Assembly (NCBI RefSeq): GCF_028657905.1
Contig: NZ_CP117782.1
Coordinates: 682,001-746,000 of the forward strand
Source: Burkholderia sp. FERM BP-3421
GTDB lineage: Bacteria > Pseudomonadota > Gammaproteobacteria > Burkholderiales > Burkholderiaceae
Length of the DNA stretch: 64,000 nt
Direction: 5' to 3'
Part shown: positions 54,201 to 63,128 of the stretch, piece by piece
How the letters are laid out: each line of letters begins with the position of its first letter
Numbering within the stretch: position 1 is the stretch's first letter
Translations under genes and position numbers: made by a program
The notes under the pieces: generated by a model
What the model was told of the DNA's origin: nothing
What the model saw: the letters and a program-made list of their open reading frames with translations, nothing else
Database searches by the model: none

Positions 54201-56129
54201 TCAACCGATCTGTTCCAGTTCCTCGTGGGCCATGAGCCATTCGGCTTCGAGCGTTTCGAGCCGGCTGCCGAGGTCGCCGAGCGTCCGGATCGCCTCGGTC
54301 AGGCGCGTTTTCTGCTCGGCCGCGTAGCTCGCCGGATCGGCGACGTAGGCGTCGAGCGTCGCCTTCTCCGCGTTGAGCTTTTCCATTTCCTTCTCGAGCT
54401 TCGTGATCCGCGTCTGCAACGGTTTCTTCAGATGTGACAGGCGCTGGCGCGTTTCCGCTTCGAGGCGCTTCTGGTCCTTGCGGTTGATCCCGGGCGTCGC
54501 GTTGTCCGATGCGGCGTCGTTGCGCGCGGCCGCGCGCTGCTCGGCCGCATGCTGGAGCAGCCAGTCGCGGTAGTCGTCGAGGTCGCCGTCGAACGGTTGC
54601 AGCCGGTGCTGCGCGACCAGCATGAACTGGTCGGTCGTCGCGCGCAGCAGGTGACGATCGTGCGAGACCAGGATCAGCGTGCCCTCGAATTGCGCGAGCG
54701 CCATCGTCAGCGCGTGGCGCGTTTCGAGATCCAGGTGGTTGGTCGGTTCGTCGAGCAGCAGCAGGTTCGGCTTTTGCCAGATGATCAGCGCGAGCGCGAG
54801 CCGCGCCTTCTCGCCGCCGGAGAACGGCGCGATCGACGCGGTCGCCATCTCGCCCGAGAAATTGAAACTGCCGAGGAAGTCGCGCAATTCCTGTTCGCGG
54901 GTATCCGGCGCGAGCCGCGCGAGATGCGCGAGCGGCGAATCGTCGGGGCGCAGCGTTTCGAGCTGGTGCTGCGCGAAATAGCCGATCGTCAAACCCTTGC
55001 CCTCGCGCACCAGGCCGCCGAGCGGCGCGAGCGTGCCGGCGAGGGTCTTGATCAGCGTCGACTTGCCCTGGCCGTTCGCGCCGAGCAGCCCGATGCGCTG
55101 GCCGTTCTGGATCGACAGCGCGACGCGCTCCACGATCGGGATCTCGGCGCCGTCGTCGGCGTGATAGCCGCAGCGCACGTCCTCCATCACCATCATCGGA
55201 TTCGGCGCGGCGTTCGGCGTGCGGAATTCGAACGTGAACTGCGACGCGATATGCGCGGGCGCGATCAGCTCCATCTTCTCGAGCGCCTTGACCCGGCTCT
55301 GCGCCTGCTTGGCCTTGCTCGCCTTCGCCTTGAAGCGGTCGACGAAGCTCTGCAGATGCGCGATGGTCTTCTGCTGCTTCTCGTAGGCGCTTTGCTGCAG
55401 CGTCAGCTGCTGCATGCGCAGCACCTCGAACTGCGAGTAGTTGCCGCCGTAGCGCTTCACCTGGCGGTTCTCGAGGTGCAGCGTGACGTTGCAGATCGCG
55501 TCGAGGAACTCGCGGTCGTGCGAGATCACGACGAGCGTGCCCGCGTAGCGGTGCAGCCAGTCTTCGAGCCAGACGATCGCGTCGAGATCCAGGTGATTGG
55601 TCGGTTCGTCGAGCAGCAGGAGATCCGAGCGGCACATCAGCGCCTGCGCGAGATTGAGACGCATCCGCCAGCCGCCCGAGAAGCTCGCGACCGGCTCGCG
55701 GGTTTGCGCGAGCGTGAAGCCGAGCCCGAGCAGCAGGGCCTCGGCGCGCGCCGGCGCGGTGTAGCCGTCGGCATCGGCGAACGCCGCGTGCGCCTCGGCC
55801 TCGGCCGCGCCGTCGTGCGCGGCCGAGGCCTGCGCGATGCGCGCCTCGATCGCGCGCAGCGCGGCGTCGCCGTCGAGCGTGTAGTCGAGGGCGCTGCGAT
55901 CGACGGCGGGGGTTTCCTGCGACACGTGCGCGATCCGCCACGACGGCGGCAGCGACAGATCGCCGCCGTCCGGATGCAACTCGCCGCGCAACACGGCGAA
56001 CAAGGTCGACTTGCCCGCGCCGTTGGCGCCGATCAGGCCGGCTTTTTCACCCGGGTTGAGGGTGAAGGTGGTGGCGTCGAAGAGCGGCTTGGTGCCGCGG
56101 GCGAGGCTGAACTGGCTGAAACGGATCAC
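54201..56129 (-). CDS. yheS: ABC-F ATPase YheS
   Basis: A 642-residue ABC-F protein with two ATPase domains and no membrane segments. Walker A GANGAGKST and GANGQGKST, signatures FSGGWRMRLNLAQAL and FSGGEKARLALAL, Walker B LLLLDEPTNHLD twice. The inter-domain linker (YEKQQKTIAHLQSFVDRFKA) and C-terminal coiled-coil (LEKEMEKLNAEKATLDA) match YheS. ABC-F proteins bind the ribosomal E site and relieve stalled translation. Monocistronic. Confidence 0.94.
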   Translation of the reverse strand: MIRFSQFSLARGTKPLFDATTFTLNPGEKAGLIGANGAGKSTLFAVLRGELHPDGGDLSLPPSWRIAHVSQETPAVDRSALDYTLDGDAALRAIEARIAQASAAHDGAAEAEAHAAFADADGYTAPARAEALLLGLGFTLAQTREPVASFSGGWRMRLNLAQALMCRSDLLLLDEPTNHLDLDAIVWLEDWLHRYAGTLVVISHDREFLDAICNVTLHLENRQVKRYGGNYSQFEVLRMQQLTLQQSAYEKQQKTIAHLQSFVDRFKAKASKAKQAQSRVKALEKMELIAPAHIASQFTFEFRTPNAAPNPMMVMEDVRCGYHADDGAEIPIVERVALSIQNGQRIGLLGANGQGKSTLIKTLAGTLAPLGGLVREGKGLTIGYFAQHQLETLRPDDSPLAHLARLAPDTREQELRDFLGSFNFSGEMATASIAPFSGGEKARLALALIIWQKPNLLLLDEPTNHLDLETRHALTMALAQFEGTLILVSHDRHLLRATTDQFMLVAQHRLQPFDGDLDDYRDWLLQHAAEQRAAARNDAASDNATPGINRKDQKRLEAETRQRLSHLKKPLQTRITKLEKEMEKLNAEKATLDAYVADPASYAAEQKTRLTEAIRTLGDLGSRLETLEAEWLMAHEELEQIG

Positions 56130-56238
56130 GGCGGAACAGGCTGGAGGAAAACCGCTATTCTAGACTGCGTGGCGCGCGCACGGGCTCCGACGAGCCGGCG
56201 CGCGGGAATCCGGATCATCGAGAAAGGAAATCAGGACG

Positions 56239-56718
56239 ATGTCGAAACTCTATTCGTTCAGCGCCGAGGCGCTCGGCGGCGGCGACGTGTCGCTCGACCA
56301 ATACCGCGGCCAGGTGCTGCTGATCGTCAACACGGCGAGCGAATGCGGGTTCACGCCGCAGTACGCGGGATTGCAGGCGTTGTACGAACGCTATCGCGCG
56401 CGCGGCTTCGCGGTGCTCGGCTTTCCATGCAACCAGTTCGGCAAGCAGGAGCCGGGCGACGCCGCCCAGATCGGCGCGTTCTGCGAGCAGCGCTTCGGCG
56501 TGACCTTCCCGTTGTTCGCGAAGATCGACGTGAAAGGGCCGCAGGCGCATCCGCTGTATCGCTACCTGACCGACGAGGCGCCCGGCCTGCTCGGGCTCAA
56601 GGCGATCAAGTGGAACTTCACCAAGTTCCTGATCAACCGCGAGGGCGAGGTGGTGCGGCGCTACGCGCCGTCCGCGAAACCGGCCGAACTGGCCGCGGAC
56701 CTCGAACCGCTGCTGTGA
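56239..56718 (+). CDS. Glutathione peroxidase, Cys type
   Basis: A 159-residue thioredoxin-fold peroxidase. The peroxidatic Cys is in NTASECGFTPQY (~residue 36; Cys, not selenocysteine), with the catalytic Gln in GFPCNQFGKQEPG and Trp in KWNFTKFLI. It reduces hydroperoxides, probably with thioredoxin or glutathione. Start ATG 56239, preceded by GAAAGGAAA. It is convergent with the cardiolipin synthase gene. Confidence 0.95.
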   Translation: MSKLYSFSAEALGGGDVSLDQYRGQVLLIVNTASECGFTPQYAGLQALYERYRARGFAVLGFPCNQFGKQEPGDAAQIGAFCEQRFGVTFPLFAKIDVKGPQAHPLYRYLTDEAPGLLGLKAIKWNFTKFLINREGEVVRRYAPSAKPAELAADLEPLL

Positions 56719-56738
56719 CGGCCGCGAGCGCGGCGCGC

Positions 56739-58178
56739 CTACAGGATCGGCGCGAACAGCCGCGCGACGTGCATCGCGACGCGGCGCCACGCGCTCGCGC
56801 GCCGGTATTCGCCGGCGTCGACCTCGAAGGCTTCGGCGAAGTCGCGTGAGAGCATCGCGTCGACCTCGGCCGCGAAGCCGGCGTCGACCGTCAGCACCAT
56901 GATCTCGAAATTGAGGCGGAACGAGCGGTTGTCGAGATTGGCGCTGCCGATTGCGGCGGCCGCGCGGTCGACCAGCACCACCTTCTGGTGCAGGAAGCCC
57001 GGGCGGTAGCGGAAGATCCGCACGCCGGCCGCGATCAGGTCGCGCGCGTACAGCTTCGAGGCCTCGAACACCACGTAGTGATCGCGCCGGCTCGGGATCA
57101 GGATCCGCACGTCGACGCCGCGCATCACCGCGAGCTTCAGCGCGGCGATCACCGCCTCGTCGGGCACCAGGTAGGGCGTGGTGATCCATACCCGCTCGCG
57201 CGCCGCGTTGATGGCCGCGACGAAGAACAGCGAACCGGTTTCCTGCGGATCGGCCGGCCCCATCGGCACGACGAGGCAATGCATGTCCGAGTCGGGGCGC
57301 GGCGCGGGCGGCGGCGCGTCGGGTGGCAGCGTCTGGGTGGCCCAGTGCCAGTCCTCGGCGAACACGTCCTGGATCCGCGCGACGGCGGGCCCGCGCACCT
57401 CGATGTGGGTGTCGCGCCACGGCGACAGGCGCGGGTTCGCGCCCAGGTATTCGACGCCGACGTTATGCCCGCCGACGAACGCCACCTCGCCGTCGACCAC
57501 GACGATCTTGCGGTGGTTGCGGAAATTGAGCTGGAACCGGTTGACGAACTGCCGATGGGTGGCGAACGGATGCACCTCGACGCCGCCCGCGCGCAGCGCG
57601 CCCACGTAGCGCTGCGGCAGATCGAAGCTGCCGATGCTGTCGTACAGCAGGTAGCAGCGCACGCCGCGCGCGGCGCAGGCGAGCAGCGCGTCGCGCAGCA
57701 TGTCGCCGAGCGCGTCGTCGCGCACGATGAAGAACTGCACGATCACGTAGCGGCGCGCGCGCTCGATCGCGGCGAGGATCGCGGAGAAGGTCGCGTCGCC
57801 GTTGACGAGCGTGCGCACCGCGTTGCCGGCCAGGAACGGCGTGCCGGCCAGCCGCGTGAGCGCGCGCACCGCGGCTTCGCCGGGCGCGCCGGCCGGCAGG
57901 CCGCGCGGCGCGGAGGCGTCGGCGGGCGGGGTCGCGCGCGTGCGGGTGCGCAGCGCGGCGGTCTCGTGGCGGCGCGCGTCGACATAGCCCGAGAACTTGC
58001 TGCGGCCGAGGAACAGGTAGGGGATCAGCGTCAGATACGGCATCGCGGTGAGCGACACCGCCCAGGCGATCGCGCCTTGCGAGGTGCGGGTGTTGAGGAT
58101 CGCGTGGCAGGCGGCGATCACGCCCAGCGCGTGGGCGATCGCGATCAGGGTGCCGAGATGGAGCCAGTCGAGTTGCAT
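56739..58178 (-). CDS. cls: Cardiolipin synthase (ClsA-like)
   Basis: A 479-residue phospholipase-D superfamily enzyme. Two N-terminal membrane segments (residues ~5-60) are followed by two catalytic HKD motifs: NHRKIVVVDGEVAFVGGHNVG and FLHQKVVLVDRAAAAIGSANLD. It condenses two phosphatidylglycerols into cardiolipin at the inner membrane. Start at 58178 (MQLDWLHLGTLIAIAH) begins just before the first helix; 31 upstream residues of the longer frame are omitted. Confidence 0.93.
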   Translation of the reverse strand: MQLDWLHLGTLIAIAHALGVIAACHAILNTRTSQGAIAWAVSLTAMPYLTLIPYLFLGRSKFSGYVDARRHETAALRTRTRATPPADASAPRGLPAGAPGEAAVRALTRLAGTPFLAGNAVRTLVNGDATFSAILAAIERARRYVIVQFFIVRDDALGDMLRDALLACAARGVRCYLLYDSIGSFDLPQRYVGALRAGGVEVHPFATHRQFVNRFQLNFRNHRKIVVVDGEVAFVGGHNVGVEYLGANPRLSPWRDTHIEVRGPAVARIQDVFAEDWHWATQTLPPDAPPPAPRPDSDMHCLVVPMGPADPQETGSLFFVAAINAARERVWITTPYLVPDEAVIAALKLAVMRGVDVRILIPSRRDHYVVFEASKLYARDLIAAGVRIFRYRPGFLHQKVVLVDRAAAAIGSANLDNRSFRLNFEIMVLTVDAGFAAEVDAMLSRDFAEAFEVDAGEYRRASAWRRVAMHVARLFAPIL

Positions 58179-58304
58179 GGGCGCGCAGGGGTCCGGAATG
58201 GGCGGCGCGCGCCACGTTTTGACGGGACGCGCTGACACGCATCTTACCGAACCGCGCGCCCGGGCGGGCAATGCGCCGCCCGGGGCCGGTCAGCCTTCGG
58301 CCGT

Positions 58305-59228
58305 TCAGGCCACGGCGGGCAGGTCCGCCGCGTGGATCAGGAACACGTTGTCGTCGCCCGCGCTGGTCGGCAGCCAGATCAGGTCGAGCCCGCCGAACGC
58401 GGCCTCGACGTGGGAGCGCTCGTTGCCGATCTCGACGACGAGCACGCCGTCGTCCTTGAGCCAGCGGCGCGCGTCGCGCACGATGCGGCGCACGATGTCC
58501 ATGCCGTCCTCGCCGCCCGCGAGCGCCATCTCCGGCTCGTGCCGGTACTCGGGCGGCAGCGCGGCCATCGACGCGGCGTTCACGTAGGGCGGATTGGTCA
58601 GGATCACGTCGTAGCGCGCATCCGCGTCGTCGCGTCGCGCGGCGGGCAGCGGCGCGTACAGGTCGCCGTGGTGGAGCGCGATGCGCGCGTCGAGCCCGTA
58701 GTCGCGGCGGTTGATCTCCGCGACTTCCAGCGCGCCCGCGGACAGGTCGACCGCGTCGATGTCGGCGTTCGGGAACGCGCCCGCCGCGAGGATCGCGAGG
58801 CAGCCGGAACCCGTGCACAGCTCCAGCACCGCGCCGACCTGTTCCGGGTCCGCCACGTACGGCTGCAGCCCGTCGTCGAGCAGCTCGCCGATGAACGAAC
58901 GCGGCACGATCACGCGCTCGTCGACGTGGAAGCGGTGGCCGTGCATCCAGGCCTCGTGGGTCAGGTAGGCGGCCGGCACGCGCTCGGCGGCGCGGCGCTC
59001 GATGATCGCGAGCACGTCGCCGATCTCGGCGGCCGTGAGGCGCGCGTCGTAGAACGGCTCCAGCGTGTCGAGCGGCAGGTGCAGCGTGTGCAGCACCAGG
59101 TAGGCGGCCTCGTCGTAGGCGTTGTCGGAACCGTGGCCGAACGCGAGTTGCGCCTGCGAGAAGCGCGACACCGCGTAGCGCACCAGGTCGCGCACGGTGT
59201 GGAACGGATGGTCGGTAGGGGTCGTCAT
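58305..59228 (-). CDS. prmB: Ribosomal protein L3 N5-glutamine methyltransferase
   Basis: A 307-residue SAM-dependent methyltransferase. Motif I is VLELCTGSGCLAI, and the glutamine-binding catalytic motif NPPY is in ILTNPPYVNAASM; the N-terminal helical domain matches PrmB rather than PrmC. It methylates Gln150 of ribosomal protein L3. Start ATG 59228, 14 bases downstream of dapE, so it is the last gene of the dap operon; the longer frame is a shadow of dapE. Confidence 0.93.
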   Translation of the reverse strand: MTTPTDHPFHTVRDLVRYAVSRFSQAQLAFGHGSDNAYDEAAYLVLHTLHLPLDTLEPFYDARLTAAEIGDVLAIIERRAAERVPAAYLTHEAWMHGHRFHVDERVIVPRSFIGELLDDGLQPYVADPEQVGAVLELCTGSGCLAILAAGAFPNADIDAVDLSAGALEVAEINRRDYGLDARIALHHGDLYAPLPAARRDDADARYDVILTNPPYVNAASMAALPPEYRHEPEMALAGGEDGMDIVRRIVRDARRWLKDDGVLVVEIGNERSHVEAAFGGLDLIWLPTSAGDDNVFLIHAADLPAVA

Positions 59229-59242
59229 GGGGTGGTCCTTGG

Positions 59243-60382
59243 TCAGGCGATCAGGTGTTCGAGCACCCGGCGGTACACGTTCTTGAGCGGGTCGATGAAG
59301 CGCACCTCGATGTGCTCGTCGATCTTGTGGATGCTGCCGTTCGGCGGCCCGAATTCGATCACCTGCGGGCAGATGCGCGCGATGAAGCGGCCGTCGGAGG
59401 TGCCGCCCGTGGTCGACAGCTCGGTCGTCACGCCGGTTTCCGCGAGGATCGCCTGCTCGAGCGCGTTCGACAGCTCGCCGCGCGGCGTGAGGAACGGCAG
59501 CCCGCTGACCGACCAGCGCAGCGTGTAGTCGAGCTGGTGCTTGTCGAGGATCGCATGCACGCGCTGCTGCAGGCCCTCGACCGTGCTCGCGGTCGAGAAG
59601 CGGAAATTGAAGTGCAGGTCCGCGTGGCCGGGGATCACGTTGGTCGCGCCGGTGCCCGCATGCAGGTTCGAGACCTGCCAGGTGGTCGGCGGGAAGTATT
59701 CGTTGCCGTCGTCCCAGCGCTCGGCCGCGAGTTCGGCCAGCGCGGGCGCGAGCAGGTGAATCGGATTCTTCGCGAGATGCGGGTAGGCGATGTGGCCCTG
59801 CACGCCCTTGACGACGAGTTCGCCCGACATCGAGCCGCGCCGGCCGTTCTTCACGACGTCGCCGAGCGTGGCGCTCGAGGTCGGTTCGCCGACGATGCAG
59901 TAGTCGAGGCGTTCGCCGCGCGCCTGCAGCGCCTCGACGACCTTCACGGTGCCGTCGGTGGCCGGGCCTTCCTCGTCGCTCGTGATCAGGAACGCGATCG
60001 TGCCGCGATGGCCGGGATGGGCGGCGACGAATTCCTCCGACGCGACCACGAAGCCGGCGAGCGAGGTCTTCATGTCGGCCGCGCCGCGGCCGTAGAGCTT
60101 GCCGTCGCGGTGCGCGGGCACGAAGGGCGGCGACGACCATTGTTCGAGCGGGCCGGTCGGCACGACGTCGGTATGGCCCGCGAACGCGAGCAGCTTGCCG
60201 TCGCGGCCGTCGGCGCCGCGCTTCACGGCCCACAGGTTGGTCACGCCGTGCGACGCGAGGGTTTCGCATTCGAAGCCGAGCGCGGCGAGGCGCTCGGTCA
60301 GGAGCTGCTGGCAGTGCTGGTCGTCCGGTGTGACGGAGGCGCGGGCGATCAGCTGTTCGGTAAGGGCTAGGGTGGCGGACAT
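59243..60382 (-). CDS. dapE: Succinyl-diaminopimelate desuccinylase
   Basis: A 379-residue zinc peptidase-family enzyme releasing succinate from N-succinyl-LL-diaminopimelate in lysine/peptidoglycan synthesis. Metal ligands are in LLAFAGHTDVVPTG, GRGAADMKTS and ITSDEEGPATDG (catalytic Glu), with STTGGTSDGRF near the C-terminus. Start ATG 60382 (a second in-frame ATG at 60394). It lies between the arsC-like gene and prmB. Confidence 0.96.
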   Translation of the reverse strand: MSATLALTEQLIARASVTPDDQHCQQLLTERLAALGFECETLASHGVTNLWAVKRGADGRDGKLLAFAGHTDVVPTGPLEQWSSPPFVPAHRDGKLYGRGAADMKTSLAGFVVASEEFVAAHPGHRGTIAFLITSDEEGPATDGTVKVVEALQARGERLDYCIVGEPTSSATLGDVVKNGRRGSMSGELVVKGVQGHIAYPHLAKNPIHLLAPALAELAAERWDDGNEYFPPTTWQVSNLHAGTGATNVIPGHADLHFNFRFSTASTVEGLQQRVHAILDKHQLDYTLRWSVSGLPFLTPRGELSNALEQAILAETGVTTELSTTGGTSDGRFIARICPQVIEFGPPNGSIHKIDEHIEVRFIDPLKNVYRRVLEHLIA

Positions 60383-60463
60383 GGTTCGGACCACTTTCGA
60401 TAAAAAATGCCGGCGCGGGGCCGGCAGGGTGCGGCGAGGACGGCCCGACGCGCGGGCCGGACC

Positions 60464-60826
60464 TCAGGCTGCGCCGGCGAACAGCCCGGCGTACTGCTCG
60501 GCGCTGAAGCCGAGCGCTTTCACGCGGCCGTCGACGACGAGCACCGGGCGCTTGATCACCGAGGGCTTGTCGATCATCAACGCGATCGCGCCGTCCTCGC
60601 GCTCGGCGGCGGCCTTCTGCGCGTCGGCCAGGCCGCGCCAGGTGGTGCCGCGCCGGTTCACGAGCGCGTCGAGCGGCACGTCCTTCAGCCAGCCCGCGAC
60701 GAGCGGCGCGGTGACGCCGGCTTTCTTGAAGTCGTGGAACGCGAATTCGACGCCGTGCGCCTCAAGCCACACGCGGGCCTTCTTCACGGTGTCGCAGTTC
60801 GGGATTCCATACACGACGGTGCGCAT
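60464..60826 (-). CDS. ArsC/Spx-family protein (YffB-like)
   Basis: A 120-residue thioredoxin-fold protein of the ArsC/Spx family. MRTVVYGIPNCDTVKKARVWL has a single Cys in the active-site position (no CxxC), and FHDFKKAG.. and KRPVLVV follow the YffB/ArsC pattern. YffB-like proteins are not arsenate reductases in general; function unknown. The start overlaps the dapD stop (TGATG), so it is translationally coupled to dapD. The dapD-yffB-dapE order is common in proteobacteria and suggests a role linked to the pathway, not shown here. Confidence 0.9.
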   Translation of the reverse strand: MRTVVYGIPNCDTVKKARVWLEAHGVEFAFHDFKKAGVTAPLVAGWLKDVPLDALVNRRGTTWRGLADAQKAAAEREDGAIALMIDKPSVIKRPVLVVDGRVKALGFSAEQYAGLFAGAA

Positions 60827-61653
60827 CAGTCGCCTCGCAGCAGCTCGTTCAGGCCGACCTTCGCGCGCGTCTTCGCGTCGACCTTCTTGACGATCACGGC
60901 GCAGTACAGGCTGTGCGAGCCGTCCTTCGACGGCAGGTTGCCCGCCACCACGACCGAGCCGGCCGGGATCCGGCCGTAGCTGACTTCGCCCGTCTCGCGA
61001 TCGTAGATCTTGGTGCTCTGGCCGAGATACACGCCCATCGAGATCACCGAGTTCTCCTCGACGATCACGCCTTCGACCACTTCCGAGCGCGCGCCGATGA
61101 AGCAGTTGTCCTCGATGATCACCGGGTTCGCCTGCAGCGGTTCCAGCACGCCGCCGATCCCGACGCCGCCCGACAGGTGGACGTTCTTGCCGATCTGCGC
61201 GCACGAGCCGACGGTCGCCCAGGTGTCGACCATCGTGCCTTCGTCGACATACGCGCCGATGTTCGTGTACGACGGCATCAGCACGACGTTCTTCGCGATG
61301 AACGAGCCGCGGCGCGCGATCGCGGGCGGCACCACGCGGAAGCCGCCCGCGGCGAAATCCTCGGCGGTGTAGTTCGCGAACTTCGACGGCACCTTGTCGT
61401 AGAACTGCGAGTAGCCGCCTGCCGGCATCGGCGCGTTGTCCTCGAGGCGGAACGACAGCAGCACCGCCTTTTTCAGCCACTGGTGCACGATCCATTCGCC
61501 GTCGCGCTTCTCGGCGACGCGCAGCTGACCGCGGTCGAGCTGTTCGAGCGCGTGCGCGACGGCGTCGCGCACCTCGGCGGGGGCGGCCTTCGGCGACAGC
61601 TCCGCGCGGTTGTCCCAGGCGTTATCGATGATTTGCTGAAGTTGTTGCGACAT
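60826..61653 (-). CDS. dapD: Tetrahydrodipicolinate N-succinyltransferase
   Basis: A 275-residue left-handed beta-helix acyltransferase that succinylates tetrahydrodipicolinate. An N-terminal helical domain is followed by hexapeptide repeats (IGAYVDEGTMVDTWATVGSC, NCFIGARSEVVEG, VISMGVYLGQSTKIYD). Length and C-terminus (ELLRGD) are as in the family. It is encoded downstream of dapC (54-base gap) in the dap operon. Confidence 0.97.
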   Translation of the reverse strand: MSQQLQQIIDNAWDNRAELSPKAAPAEVRDAVAHALEQLDRGQLRVAEKRDGEWIVHQWLKKAVLLSFRLEDNAPMPAGGYSQFYDKVPSKFANYTAEDFAAGGFRVVPPAIARRGSFIAKNVVLMPSYTNIGAYVDEGTMVDTWATVGSCAQIGKNVHLSGGVGIGGVLEPLQANPVIIEDNCFIGARSEVVEGVIVEENSVISMGVYLGQSTKIYDRETGEVSYGRIPAGSVVVAGNLPSKDGSHSLYCAVIVKKVDAKTRAKVGLNELLRGD

Positions 61654-61707
61654 GTTCGTGGCTTGGTGGACGTGGATGATGGATGAAACGGGATCGGCCG
61701 GGCCGGC

Positions 61708-62925
61708 TCAGGCGCCGAGGCCGCGGCAGAATGCGACGATGCGTTCGGCGCCCTCGACGCACTCGGCCGTGCCGGCGACGAGGGCGATCCGGATGAAATC
61801 GCGGCCCGGATTCGCGCCATGCGCGTCGCGGGCGAGATAGGAGCCGGGCAGGACCGTGACATTATAGTCGGCGTACAGGCGCCGGGCGAATTCGGTGTCC
61901 GACAGGCCGGTGCGCGCGACGTTCGCCCACAGGTAGAACGCGGCGTCCGGCAGGCGGACGTCGACGACCTCGGCGAGCATCGGCGTCACGGTGCTGAACT
62001 TCTGCAGGTACTGCGCGCGGTTGTCGCGCACGTGCGCCTCGTCGCCCCACGCGGCGATGCTCGCCTGCTGGTAGACGGGCGACAGCGCCGCGCCATGGTA
62101 GGTGCGGTACAACAGGAAGCGCTTGAGCAGCGCGGCGTCGCCCGCGACGAAGCCCGAGCGCATGCCGGGCACGTTCGAGCGCTTCGACAGGCTCGACAGC
62201 ATGACGAGCCGCTCGAAGCCCCGGCCCAGCCGCTGCGCGGCCTCGAGCCCGCCGAGCGGCGGCGCCGCCTCGTCGAAGTAGATCTCGGAGTAGCACTCGT
62301 CGGACGCGATCACGAAACCGTGGCGATCCGACAAGGCGAACAATTCCCGCCAGTCGTCGAGCGTGAGCACCGCGCCCGTCGGGTTGCCGGGCGAGCACAC
62401 GTAGAGCAGCTGGGTGCGCGCCCAGACCTCGTCGGGCACGGCGGCATAGTCGGGCGCGTAGTTGCGCGCGGGATCGCTGTTGACGAAATACGGCTCGGCG
62501 CCCGCGAGCAGCGCCGCGCCTTCGTAGATTTGATAGAACGGATTCGGACAGAGTACGATCGCCTTCTTGCCGTCCGCGCGCGGGGCCGGGTCGATCACCG
62601 CCTGCGCGAGCGAGAACAGCGCCTCGCGCGAACCCGAGGCGGGCAGCACCTGCGTCGCGGCATCGACGGCGGGCAGCTGGTAGCGGCGTTCGAGCCAGCG
62701 CGCGACCGCCGCGCGCAGCGCGTCGGAGCCCGCCGTGGCGGGGTAGGACGCGAGGCCGTCGAGCGCGGCGGCGGCCGCGTCGCGGATCAGCGCCGGGGTC
62801 GGGTGTTTCGGCTCGCCGATGCCGAAGCTGATCGGGCGCAGGCCGGCGCGCGGCGTCAGGTCCTTGAAAAGCGCGCGGAGCTTTTCGAACGGATAGGGTT
62901 GAAGCGTATCGAGTCGTGGATTCAC
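61708..62925 (-). CDS. dapC: Succinyldiaminopimelate transaminase
   Basis: A 405-residue fold-type I aminotransferase. Key motifs are SYPATAGSDALR, CPNPFYQIYEGA, the CSPGNPTGAVL loop and PLP-Lys SSLSKRSNVPGMRSGF. It makes N-succinyl-LL-diaminopimelate. Start is GTG 62925 (MNPRLDTLQPYPFEKL), the family start; the longer frame upstream is low-complexity. It is the first gene of the operon dapC-dapD-arsC-like-dapE-prmB. Confidence 0.93.
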   Translation of the reverse strand: MNPRLDTLQPYPFEKLRALFKDLTPRAGLRPISFGIGEPKHPTPALIRDAAAAALDGLASYPATAGSDALRAAVARWLERRYQLPAVDAATQVLPASGSREALFSLAQAVIDPAPRADGKKAIVLCPNPFYQIYEGAALLAGAEPYFVNSDPARNYAPDYAAVPDEVWARTQLLYVCSPGNPTGAVLTLDDWRELFALSDRHGFVIASDECYSEIYFDEAAPPLGGLEAAQRLGRGFERLVMLSSLSKRSNVPGMRSGFVAGDAALLKRFLLYRTYHGAALSPVYQQASIAAWGDEAHVRDNRAQYLQKFSTVTPMLAEVVDVRLPDAAFYLWANVARTGLSDTEFARRLYADYNVTVLPGSYLARDAHGANPGRDFIRIALVAGTAECVEGAERIVAFCRGLGA

Positions 62926-63128
62926 GGGCTGGGCGGCGCTCGGCGCCGATAGGTGGACCGCTGGCGCGGGCCGGTTTAAGCGAGGGCGGACACCGCCGGG
63001 CGCGCGGGTGCCGCGGCGCAGGACGGCGCCGCCGGTCGGGTCGACCGGCGGCGGTTTTCGATTATAGCGTGAGGGATCGCCGCCACGCCGCGCGGCGAGC
63101 ACGGAACGGATGGAAAGAGGGGAAGGGA

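Noticed and set aside
56239..56718. Possible selenoprotein glutathione peroxidase
   Set aside because: The active-site codon encodes Cys and no in-frame TGA occurs in the gene.
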